Source: Prevotella sp. UBA5387
Lineage (GTDB): Bacteria > Bacteroidota > Bacteroidia > Bacteroidales > Bacteroidaceae
Direction: 5' to 3'
NCBI GenBank assembly: GCA_002407775.1
Contig: DHOP01000110.1
Span: 1 to 7,144, forward strand
DNA length: 7,144 bases
In this document: positions 1-5,592 of the stretch, one piece after another
How positions within the stretch are numbered: position 1 is the first letter of the stretch
Layout: every line of letters begins with the position of its first letter
Notes under the pieces: generated by a model
What the model saw: the letters and a program-made list of their open reading frames with translations, nothing else
What the model was told of the DNA's origin: nothing
Database searches by the model: none
Made by a program: the position numbers and the translations under genes

Positions 1-73
1 AGATACTTTTTGTCATATACACCAGATCTTTATAAATGACAAAATAATGAGTATGAAAGGGAAATTGGTCGAT

Positions 74-108
74 AAAAAAAGCCATCCTCACAGTAACGTA
101 AGAATGGC
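74..108 (-). terminator. Intrinsic terminator of the acetyltransferase/methyltransferase operon
   Basis: Read on the minus strand, GCCATTCTTAC (108-98) pairs with GTGAGGATGGC (91-81). This gives an 11-bp stem with two G-U wobbles and a 6-base loop. It is followed directly by seven T residues (80-74). It begins 25 bases past the stop codon of the methyltransferase and is a textbook Rho-independent terminator for the whole minus-strand operon. Confidence 0.9.
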
Positions 109-132
109 TTCTATAAGAGGTGACAGAAAGGA

Positions 133-909
133 TTATATCTTTTGTCCTATATACCAGACATAACCATAAAAGCTATTATACTTGGCAAATAATTCAGCTT
201 CGTGTCGCTGATTCTTCACCAGTTCAATGGCCGTGAAATCATCGGGATGACGTTCAAGGAATACTTTCTGAGCATTCATCTGAGGTTCATAGAACTCTTT
301 GGTCCAGCAGTCATTTGGCAGCACCATAGTATTGATGACGCGATATCCAGCCTTCTCCATTTTGGTGATGTTATGCTCCAGCGTATCCATCTCTGGGTAA
401 GCATCCATCCAAAAGCTTTCGATTTCAGCAGGACGAGCATCTGTCAGCCAAGTAGATTCGGTTACAGCGATGTATCCATTCTTGCGGATAAAGTGATTCC
501 ATTCCTGGAGTCCCTTTTCAAAACCGATGTTATAAATGGCTCCCTCAGACCATATTAGATCCAAGGATTCTTTCTCCAGTGATAATTGTGTCATATCAGC
601 CTGCAAGGTAGATACCTTATCTGATACACCAGCAAGTTCGGCATTTTGCTTCACCTTGTTCAGAAAATCGGGAAAAAGGTCGATTGCCTGTACAGACGCT
701 TTCGTCTCCTTTGCCAATTGAATGGTTGATGAACCCGTACCACATCCGATGTCCGCTATTTTGAAATTCGGAGTTATGGCGGGTATGGCGATAATAGCTT
801 CAAGCGTGGAAGCCTCACTGCCTGGACCTTGACGTTTGATTGACGAGAAATACTCACAAATCAGACTAAAGTCAAAGTCATGTATGGAATTGTTTTTTTG
901 ATTACTCAT
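133..909 (-). CDS. Class I SAM-dependent methyltransferase
   Basis: The 258-residue soluble protein has a Rossmann-type methyltransferase fold. Motif I is clear at residues 51-61 (IADIGCGTGSS). An acidic residue after the next strand (QAIDLFP, D77) should bind the SAM ribose. A QADM segment near 103-106 and a strand-4 motif DLIWSEGAIYNIGF (117-130) follow. The N-terminal GPGSEAST stretch (28-35) is shared by many Bacteroidota UbiE/COG2226-like enzymes. The substrate cannot be read from the sequence. The start is ATG at 909, which overlaps the stop of the upstream acetyltransferase by 8 bases (ATGAGTAA), so it is last in a coupled operon. Because it sits with two acetyltransferases and an AraC regulator, methylation of the same small molecule, or of a target protecting against it, is possible but inferred. 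The gene is intact. Confidence 0.9.
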   Translation of the reverse strand: MSNQKNNSIHDFDFSLICEYFSSIKRQGPGSEASTLEAIIAIPAITPNFKIADIGCGTGSSTIQLAKETKASVQAIDLFPDFLNKVKQNAELAGVSDKVSTLQADMTQLSLEKESLDLIWSEGAIYNIGFEKGLQEWNHFIRKNGYIAVTESTWLTDARPAEIESFWMDAYPEMDTLEHNITKMEKAGYRVINTMVLPNDCWTKEFYEPQMNAQKVFLERHPDDFTAIELVKNQRHEAELFAKYNSFYGYVWYIGQKI

Positions 910-1558
910 TGTTTGAATTGTTTTGTTCGATTAGTTGGGATAGATTCCCACTCATAATGGTGCTTAGATTGGCTTTTACTTTCTCATGAGACCAGTTCCA
1001 CCACTTTAGTTCAAGAAGCTTTTGAATCGTCGCTTCATCAAACCGCTTATGAATCTCCTTGGCAGGAGAACCGCCTACAATAGTATAAGGCGCAACATCC
1101 TTAGTTATAAGAGATCGTGTACCGATAATTGCACCGTCACCAATAGTTACACCTTGCATAATTACAGCTTCATAGCCAATCCAAACATCATTACCAATAA
1201 TGATGTCGCCATGATTGTCCCAAGCGTCAGCGCAGTGCCATTCATCCAGTCCCCATTCATCGGGATAAACAGGGAATGGAAATGTTGAAAGTGATTTCAA
1301 GGTATGATTACCACCGGTAAACATGAACTTGGCACCACAAGCGATAGAACAGTATTTGCCTATGACCAACCTTTCCTTGTTGCAAAGCGGATAATGATAG
1401 AGCACATTGTTCTTTTCAAAATCACGCGGATCGTTCACATAGTCATTATAGATGGTAAAGTCGCCCACTATAATACTTGGGTCTTTAACAACCAACTTCA
1501 GGTAGACACTTTCCGTGCCGTTATTTCCTTCACGAGGATATATTTTATCAGGATTCAT
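902..1558 (-). CDS. Vat/CatB-type xenobiotic O-acetyltransferase (left-handed beta-helix)
   Basis: The 218-residue protein matches the xenobiotic acetyltransferase family, which uses acetyl-CoA to O-acetylate streptogramin A (Vat) or chloramphenicol (CatB). Family signatures appear in order: the N-terminal MNPDKIYPREG; NVLYHYP (51-57); CSIACGAKFMFTGGNH (70-85), where H85 aligns with the catalytic histidine of Vat enzymes; hexapeptide-repeat turns DIIIGNDVWIGYEAVIMQGV (118-137) and IGDGAIIGTRSLI (139-151); and the C-terminal APYTIVGGSPAKEIHKRF (156-173) followed by KWWNW (185-189). Length is normal and no key residue is missing. The resemblance to Vat is stronger than to generic hexapeptide transferases, but the real substrate is unknown. 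The start is ATG at 1558, one base after the membrane-protein stop (TAA-A-ATG). Its 3' end overlaps the methyltransferase start. Confidence 0.9.
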   Translation of the reverse strand: MNPDKIYPREGNNGTESVYLKLVVKDPSIIVGDFTIYNDYVNDPRDFEKNNVLYHYPLCNKERLVIGKYCSIACGAKFMFTGGNHTLKSLSTFPFPVYPDEWGLDEWHCADAWDNHGDIIIGNDVWIGYEAVIMQGVTIGDGAIIGTRSLITKDVAPYTIVGGSPAKEIHKRFDEATIQKLLELKWWNWSHEKVKANLSTIMSGNLSQLIEQNNSNNE

Positions 1559-1559
1559 T

Positions 1560-1982
1560 TTATTTATTTTTTAGTTTTGAGATACCACCTATGAGATATA
1601 GCAATCCGATACCTCCAGAGATTACTACCGAAGAAATATCCGTCAGGGGGCATTGCCCACGGTCAATCATCCAGTAACAGCCGATTCCTGCGCGAAACAG
1701 GAATACACCAGCAATGGTGAAGATGCCTAACCAGAGCAGCGGCAATTTGCGGATGCGTCCTTCTGCCGACAAAGCATAAAGACCACATAAGGCAAAACAA
1801 GCTGCAATGACCAGTGTGATAACATACGGCCAATACCACCCATCCGATGCTATCTGATCCATAACGTCATTAATTCCATATAAACGAAAGGCTGCATCCA
1901 GCCAAGGCATACAAAGCACATGAGCAATGGCTAGAGCGATGTTTAGCCAGCCTGCAATGCTGAGTAATGAAACATGTTTCAT
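1560..1982 (-). CDS. Small four-helix integral membrane protein
   Basis: The protein has 140 residues and I do not recognise its family. Four hydrophobic segments are visible: about residues 6-26, 50-71, 81-103 and 117-136. A lysine-rich tail (SKLKNK) suggests that both termini may be cytoplasmic. Two cysteines flank the third loop (GCYWMIDRGQCP, about 101-112) and could form a disulfide. It has no channel, transporter or enzyme motif that I can identify. The gene starts one base after the stop of the broken CatA-like gene (TAG-A-ATG) and ends one base before the next ATG, so it is locked into the operon. It could anchor or sense, or export the operon's substrate; that is a guess. Confidence 0.75.
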   Translation of the reverse strand: MKHVSLLSIAGWLNIALAIAHVLCMPWLDAAFRLYGINDVMDQIASDGWYWPYVITLVIAACFALCGLYALSAEGRIRKLPLLWLGIFTIAGVFLFRAGIGCYWMIDRGQCPLTDISSVVISGGIGLLYLIGGISKLKNK

Positions 1983-1983
1983 T

Positions 1984-2617
1984 CTATCTGTTTGAATTTG
2001 ATTTATTTATATTGTTTATAGCATTCTGTAGCTTATTCAAGAATCTGCTTGCGTGAGCTCCATCCATTGTACATGGTGAAACTGAAAGGATAGCATTAGT
2101 CCTTTCTTAAACCAATGAGACTTATATTTTCTCCAGATGATGTACGAGTTGTTGAAGATGCCACTGTACATACCCACAGCCCTATCTAATTCATATTGAA
2201 CCAATGCAGATGTCCCTGTAACCATACTGTCTGCAACATCATAGTTTGCACAAGTTTCAGCCACCATATTGGTAATTTCAGATAATCGGAATTGATCTGA
2301 TATAGGTTGTCTGAATAGGGAATGTCGCATGAGTTGATGGAGTTATCCTTATTCAAGATGATAGTATTGATGGCCAACTTATCGTATTCCATCAATTTTT
2401 CACCTACAGGAAGATAACGAAATTCAGAAATCTGTTTTGCAGCTTTGCCAATGCAGTAGCACATTAGCATGTTGAACTTGACGTGATGCCTTTTGGCGTA
2501 TTTAGCCAAAGGGGTAATGTCTATCTTCTTAAAGAAAGCAACCATAGGCATGGGAGCTTTCATCCAAAGTTTAAAAGCCATGGCTCGTGATGTTTTTTTA
2601 GGATCAATTTCTTTCAT
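1984..2617 (-). pseudogene. CatA-like (chloramphenicol acetyltransferase family) O-acetyltransferase, two frameshifts
   Basis: Three reading frames joined end to end recover one CatA-like protein of 211 residues, the normal family length. Residues 1 to about 113 lie in the frame of the ATG at 2617 and include IDPKKTSRAMAF, HHVKFNMLMCYC and FRYLPVGEKLMEYDKL. A one-base loss near 2274-2279 (CTGAAATTACC, where CTGAAAATTACC would keep frame) moves the reading to ITNMVAETCANYD and the stretch up to LSFQFHHVQ. A second one-base loss near 2066-2069 splits the catalytic HHVxxDG motif. The third frame gives MDGAHASRFLNKLQNAI and ends at TAG 1984-1986, exactly one base before the next gene. The active-site histidine survives but the rest of the site is out of frame, so the gene should be inactive unless the bases are sequencing errors. 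It starts one base after the AraC stop (TGA-A-ATG). Confidence 0.85.
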
Positions 2618-2618
2618 T

Positions 2619-3455
2619 TCACTTGTTCATTAAACTTGTTTTCTCAACATCCACCCAAGAATAGGATTCCGGAGCATGATGTTTCAAAAGGTCAGAAGGA
2701 TTATATCCCATAATATCCTTAAAATCAGTAATCAGATGCGATGCACCATAATATCCGAAAGACCAGGATAACTCATCCAATGATGGCAACTCTGTGGACC
2801 GCCTGCAAGCTTGAAGCAGATAAGCCATGATTCTTTGATGCCGAATCAACCTGAGGAATCCTTTAGGCATAATGCCCACATATTCCGAAAAGATTCTTCT
2901 GAATTGTTTGGGCGACAGATTCGCATTGTCAGCCATTGCCTCTACAGATATATTCATGGAGCAGTTGGCGGCAGTCAGAGCTGAATGAATCCGCTTGAAG
3001 TTAAGATCATCGGTTTTCACTTGCATCAGCCGTGATAGAAAAAAGCCGTTCAGCAATTCCCAGCATTGATTGACATCCCCTGCAGAAAGAATCTGGTCCT
3101 CCAGAATCATAAGTCCTTTGTCCGAAATGTCTTGGGGCGAGCATACTAATCCATAAAAATCCATGGAGGACATGGGGAAGAAACGACGTAAACCATAAGG
3201 CTGAAATTCCACGCCAACAGCTTCTACATTACAGGATTGAATCATCAGACTTTTCATCCGCTGCCCACCCAAACCAGTTTGATATTTGCCAAGTCCAGCG
3301 TAATCGAGAGCCCCGCTTCTGTAAAAGCATAGTCCCATCAGACCATTGGGAACAATAGTCTGTAGCACCTCTTTTGAGGAATCATTCCTCAAATACCAAT
3401 AGGTTTTGATAAAAGGTGCCAATTCACTGGATGACTGTATCAACTGTAATATCAC
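2619..3455 (-). CDS. AraC/XylS-family transcriptional regulator
   Basis: The 278-residue protein has a C-terminal AraC DNA-binding domain. The first helix-turn-helix spans about 168-192 (SVEAMADNANLSPKQFRRIFSEYVG). The second spans about 224-252 (PSLDELSWSFGYYGASHLITDFKDIMGYNP), which fits the conserved FGY...S.F....G..P pattern. The N-terminal 140 residues (SSELAPFIKTYWYL, IVPNGLMGLCFY, GVEFQPYGLRRFF) resemble the effector domain found in many Bacteroidota AraC proteins. The start is taken as GTG at 3455, because no in-frame ATG fits and the SSSELAPFIKTYW segment is normally very near the N terminus. The gene starts 8 bases after a tiny ORF and ends one base before the CatA-like ATG, so it heads, and probably controls, the modification genes. 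The ligand is unknown. Confidence 0.9.
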   Translation of the reverse strand: MILQLIQSSSELAPFIKTYWYLRNDSSKEVLQTIVPNGLMGLCFYRSGALDYAGLGKYQTGLGGQRMKSLMIQSCNVEAVGVEFQPYGLRRFFPMSSMDFYGLVCSPQDISDKGLMILEDQILSAGDVNQCWELLNGFFLSRLMQVKTDDLNFKRIHSALTAANCSMNISVEAMADNANLSPKQFRRIFSEYVGIMPKGFLRLIRHQRIMAYLLQACRRSTELPSLDELSWSFGYYGASHLITDFKDIMGYNPSDLLKHHAPESYSWVDVEKTSLMNK

Positions 3456-3463
3456 AACATACG

Positions 3464-3577
3464 TTATTTGAGATGATATTTCACTTTCAACAACGCTTTG
3501 TCTTCATCCGTCAAGCTGTTATAATAGGCTTTCCATCCCGGGCAAAAAGAGGTGTGCCAATACCAGAATCTTGCCAT
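3464..3577 (-). CDS. Tiny hypothetical ORF B (37 residues)
   Basis: The ATG at 3577 overlaps the stop of ORF A as TGATG, and the ORF ends with TAA 8 bases ahead of the regulator's GTG. The peptide (MARFWYWHTSFCPGWKAYYN, then SLTDEDKALLKVKYHLK) is rich in aromatic residues, then charged and helical, and it does not look like random antisense sequence. I do not recognise a family. Its FWYW...F.PGWKA stretch faintly recalls the second half of topoisomerase-type zinc ribbons (W-x-C-x2-F-P-x-C-K) with the cysteines displaced. One extra base near 3578-3580 would fuse it to ORF A as a protein of about 59 residues, so A and B may be one frameshifted gene. Confidence 0.45.
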   Translation of the reverse strand: MARFWYWHTSFCPGWKAYYNSLTDEDKALLKVKYHLK

Positions 3578-3642
3578 CAATTATTTTGTATTCTCTTCAT
3601 ATTTGCGGCGCATTCGGCGCAAGGGTATTTCTTTGCTTCCAT
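3577..3642 (-). CDS. Tiny hypothetical ORF A with a CxxC motif (21 residues)
   Basis: The ATG at 3642 lies about 24 bases downstream of a TAccTTTG promoter box and is the first start codon of the operon transcript. The peptide is MEAKKYPCAECAANMKRIQNN, with a CxxC knuckle at C8-C11 followed by a basic stretch, as at the start of a zinc ribbon. Its TGA overlaps the ATG of ORF B (TGATG). It could be a leader peptide, one half of a coupled pair, or the 5' part of a small zinc-ribbon gene broken by a one-base loss. Confidence 0.4.
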   Translation of the reverse strand: MEAKKYPCAECAANMKRIQNN

Positions 3643-3665
3643 TTTAAAATATTGTAAATCAAGTG

Positions 3666-3673
3666 CAAAGGTA
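3666..3673 (-). promoter_or_regulatory. Bacteroidales promoter -7 box (TAccTTTG)
   Basis: On the minus strand the sequence is CTACCTTTGCA, a perfect TAnnTTTG box. No clear TTTG -33 element lies 19-21 bases upstream, where AT-rich DNA occurs instead. Transcription would start near 3659, giving a short leader of under 20 bases before the ATG at 3642. It is the only good promoter seen ahead of the regulator and modification operon. Confidence 0.6.
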
Positions 3674-3783
3674 GCGGGTTTTTAACTTTTGAGATAATAA
3701 AAAAGGGACATCTAACTACTAAAACAGATTTTTTTTATTAACTGAATGCGCTTATCGCATGATCTGGCAAGCATAACGAACAA

Positions 3784-3807
3784 AAAAGCGATCCGAAGAC
3801 CGCTTTT
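3784..3807 (-). terminator. UUCG-tetraloop terminator of the SSB-like gene
   Basis: On the minus strand, AAAAGCGGTC (3807-3798), a TTCG loop and GATCGCTTTT (3793-3784) form a 10-bp hairpin with one G-U pair. The C(UUCG)G tetraloop is unusually stable. Two more T residues follow (3783-3782). It sits 25 bases past the SSB-like stop codon. The A/T flanks also make it potentially bidirectional. Confidence 0.85.
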
Positions 3808-3832
3808 GGATTGATGAAACAGCAACAGGTTA

Positions 3833-4171
3833 TTAACCTGCTTTTCCTGTATTTTCCTTCTTTGGAATTTGGGCAACTTCTGTTGCAATGAGGATAACTC
3901 GGCTGTGTTTAACACCATCCTTGTCAGTCCAAAACTGTGGCTGAAAGTAACCTGATACCTGAAGGTGGACACCCTTTACAAGCTGTTTGAAAGATTCAGA
4001 CTCACCATTCTTGCGCCACATTTCAATGTTAATCAATGCGCTGGTGCGTGATGTGCTGTCAGTAATCTTTTCTTCTCGTGATACAGAAATGGGAAACTTA
4101 GCGAGTGGACTGTTAGTGAAAGTTCTCACCTCAGCTGTTTGGGCTACGAAGCCGTTGATTTCAAAAAATTC
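3833..4171 (-). pseudogene. SSB-like single-stranded DNA-binding protein, start codon missing
   Basis: The OB-fold SSB pattern is clear. It opens with EFFEINGFVAQTAEVRTFTN (4171 to about 4112), then SPLAKFPISVSREEK, a central SALINIEMWRKNGES, LVKGVHLQVSGYFQPQFWTD, HSRVILIATEVAQIPKK and stop TAA at 3833. Such small SSBs (about 110-130 residues) bind single-stranded DNA and are frequent in Bacteroidales conjugative elements. The frame is open upstream only to TAA at 4196-4198 and has no ATG, GTG or TTG before the GTG at 4129. That GTG would delete the first beta strand of the fold. The other two frames offer no ATG nearby either. I therefore read it as a 5'-truncated or start-mutated gene. A functional 98-residue form from GTG 4129 cannot be excluded. 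Confidence 0.7.
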
Positions 4172-4267
4172 TTTATCTTGACAATTATTTAAAAGTTATA
4201 CAATTATTTTTATGATGCTCCAAGAGAGGGCAGATAGAGGAACATACAAGAGAAACGGCTGAATACT

Positions 4268-4287
4268 CTTTATGTCCTGACATAAAG
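4268..4287. repeat. Perfect 8-bp inverted repeat with a 4-base spacer
   Basis: CTTTATGT (4268-4275), CCTG, ACATAAAG (4280-4287) form a perfect hairpin. It has no T tract on either side, so a terminator is unlikely. It lies in the gene-poor stretch and its role is unknown. Confidence 0.6.
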
Positions 4288-4337
4288 GAAGATTCTGCCA
4301 AAGAGTCTATTGTGCAAGATTGCCAAATCGACCCGTA

Positions 4338-4354
4338 GCCACACATATAGTGGC
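4338..4354. repeat. Short GC-rich hairpin GCCAC/GTGGC
   Basis: GCCAC (4338-4342) and GTGGC (4350-4354) pair around a 7-base loop. This is 50 bases from the hairpin at 4268-4287. It may be fortuitous. Confidence 0.35.
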
Positions 4355-4660
4355 GCAGCTCTCTAAATTTGCATCGAGAAAAAAGATTGTGACTTTGCCC
4401 GGAATATTTGGATGAAGGACATTGAAAACGGCATAGACCAGACAATGTAAGAAAACGGCGTAAATAGTTTACCATATTCATTATTGCTGGCGAAAAGAAA
4501 AAGGTGATGGCACGATCATTTATAAGCAGTAGGCGGTTGAAATGTTAGAATGGTTATTGGCTGAGTATGTTAATGAATGTAGGATTGTCTATATCAGGTT
4601 ACAATGAAGCCTAAAGTGGAATGATAATGCTGGTGTTGCCGAGTAGATTGTCACTGATGA

Positions 4661-4801
4661 CAAATACCACAGAAGAATTCATCGACATTGTTCAATGCAA
4701 ACTGGTTTGAATTCGAGCGAACGAGCAGAATCAATGCCTACCTGTATAACTGGAGAAAAGCGGACTTAATGAATTGTAAGCCTGCATTTATAAAAGGATA
4801 A
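4661..4801 (+). pseudogene. Possible 3' remnant of an unidentified gene
   Basis: A 46-codon open stretch follows TGA at 4658-4660 and ends at TAA 4799-4801. It has no start codon near its 5' end but has protein-like composition: FNANWFEFERTSRINAYLYN, then WRKADLMNCKPAFIKG. I do not recognise the family. The same frame upstream (from about 4412) also has fragments with balanced composition broken by stops. It may be the tail of a degraded gene or chance. Confidence 0.2.
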
Positions 4802-4826
4802 GCCGATTTTGGGCATAAATGATAAG

Positions 4827-4859
4827 CAGCCACCACAGATGCTATATCTATGATGGCTG
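4827..4859 (-). terminator. Strong hairpin at the 3' end of the lipoprotein gene
   Basis: On the minus strand, CAGCCATCA (4859-4851) pairs with TGGTGGCTG (4835-4827). After a 1x1 mismatch, AGAT (4849-4846) pairs with ATCT (4840-4837) around a 5-base loop. It lies 15 bases past the lipoprotein stop. The following bases (CTTATCATTTATG) are only mildly T-rich, so it may be a weak terminator or a stabilising 3' structure. Confidence 0.5.
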
Positions 4860-4874
4860 AACTTTCATACGTTA

Positions 4875-5360
4875 TTACTGAGTAACCTTGGCGTAAGTCA
4901 CATTGCAAAAGTAATCATCGTAGTCACTGACAACAATAGCAAGCGATTTGTCGGTATTGTAATAATACGTATTGCCGGTTGTCGGGTCGTCAAGTGAAGC
5001 GTAGTGCTCTTTCAGCGTTTTGCGGATAGCCTCCTTGTTTGATAGTAATTCTGTATCAATAACAGAATATAGCTCGCCTGTGACTGGTGAGAAGCAATAA
5101 ATGATGCCACACATATCATTACTCTTTGAGTAGGCTAATGTGTTTGCCTAGCTGTTTCTTGGCGTGAAGTCTTTCATTTCGTTTTCCATGAAGAGTTTAA
5201 CTTGATCCATGGATGACGACATGACATGGTAAGGTTCAACCCACTTGGCTGATTGGTTGGGGATTATATCCTCGAAAGGGTCTTCCTTACTGCAAGAGGT
5301 AAATAAAGCTGTTGTAGCCATCATAAACGAAAAGATGGAAATGAATAATGTCTTGTTCAT
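4875..5360 (-). pseudogene. Small surface lipoprotein interrupted by an in-frame TAG
   Basis: Read from ATG at 5360, the frame gives 70 codons, TAG at 5148-5150, then 90 more codons in the same frame to TAA at 4875, so the ancestral product had 161 residues. The signal peptide is MNKTLFISIFSFMMATTALF, with lipobox LFTSC (C23). S-K-E-D follows the cysteine and fits the Bacteroidota lipoprotein export signal for surface display. The body has VEPYHVMSSSMDQVKLFMEN before the stop and IIYCFSPVTGELYSVIDTE after it, which reads as one continuous small-lipoprotein domain. I know of no function for the family. An upstream in-frame ATG at 5426 would bury the signal peptide and is rejected as the start. 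After the TAG, translation could restart at ATG 5114, but that product would lack a signal peptide. Confidence 0.75.
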
Positions 5361-5484
5361 ATTTATAGGTTTTAAGAGTTCTTGGGTGAGGATATCATAA
5401 CTACAAATCGTATGGCATGGTATCATGATTATCTGTTATAGCTGTCCTTCATCGCTGTATGAGTAGTAATCCGAATCCGTAAAA

Positions 5485-5500
5485 ATGTTTTAATAAACAT
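5485..5500. repeat. Palindrome ATGTTT-TAAT-AAACAT
   Basis: A perfect 6-bp inverted repeat surrounds the 4-base spacer TAAT. It is centred about 45 bases upstream of the GH79 -7 box. The size and position suit an operator for a dimeric regulator, but no bound protein can be named. Confidence 0.4.
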
Positions 5501-5533
5501 CTGCAACGATAACCCTTTTGACATATTATTTTG

Positions 5534-5541
5534 TATATTTG
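5534..5541 (+). promoter_or_regulatory. GH79 promoter -7 box (TATATTTG)
   Basis: This is a perfect match to TAnnTTTG, 51 bases ahead of the ATG. A TTTG at 5517-5520 lies upstream, but the spacer is only 13 bases instead of the usual 19-21, so it is probably not the -33 element. Transcription would start near 5548, leaving an A/T-rich leader of about 45 bases without a Shine-Dalgarno sequence. Confidence 0.6.
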
Positions 5542-5592
5542 CCAATATAACATATTCTATTTTAAAGATAGGATTCATTAAAAACATCACTT

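Larger units (their letters stand above)
4185..4874. other. Gene-poor, apparently degraded stretch
   Basis: About 690 bases contain no frame that I accept as a gene on either strand. Open stretches are short and frequently interrupted. The longest, on the minus strand up to the start of the SSB-like region, is Ser/Cys-rich with no motif. On the plus strand, fragments such as MKDIENGIDQTM (from 4412) and the stretch at 4661-4801 share one frame but are separated by many stops, as in an old pseudogene. Hairpins at 4268-4287, 4338-4354 and 4827-4859 are listed separately. No tRNA, rRNA, insertion-sequence ends or CRISPR repeats are visible. Confidence 0.6.
5361..5592. promoter_or_regulatory. Divergent intergenic region between the lipoprotein and GH79 genes
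   Basis: These 232 bases separate two divergent lipoprotein genes. The GH79 side has a clear -7 box and a palindrome (both listed). On the lipoprotein side the best candidate is TACGATTTG (minus strand, near 5404-5412), which has one base too many between TA and TTTG, so that promoter is uncertain. I see no riboswitch or small-RNA pattern. Confidence 0.5.

Noticed and set aside
2060..2280. Programmed ribosomal frameshifting in the CatA-like gene
   Set aside because: Neither site has a slippery heptamer of the X-XXY-YYZ type, and two successive events inside an enzyme core would be unprecedented for the family.
3416..3685. Plus-strand 89-codon ORF over the regulator start and tiny ORFs
   Set aside because: It is antisense to the regulator's 5' end, both tiny ORFs and the promoter box; its composition is that of a shadow frame.
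3746..3760. Inverted repeat ATGCG-N5-CGCAT as a second terminator
   Set aside because: The stem is only 5 bp and no T tract follows on the minus strand; the strong hairpin at 3784-3807 already ends the SSB-like transcript.
3712..3972. Minus-strand 86-codon ORF overlapping the SSB-like gene
   Set aside because: It is an alternative frame of the SSB-like 3' half and runs through the terminator hairpin.
4185..4481. Minus-strand 98-codon ORF just upstream of the SSB-like gene
   Set aside because: Ser/Cys-rich with no motif, no promoter, and not protein-like in composition; it appears to be a chance open frame in degraded DNA.
5148..5150. Amber codon recoded as an amino acid
   Set aside because: TAG appears to be a true stop elsewhere in the window (CatA-like gene end at 1984-1986, just before the next start), and no recoding tRNA is visible.
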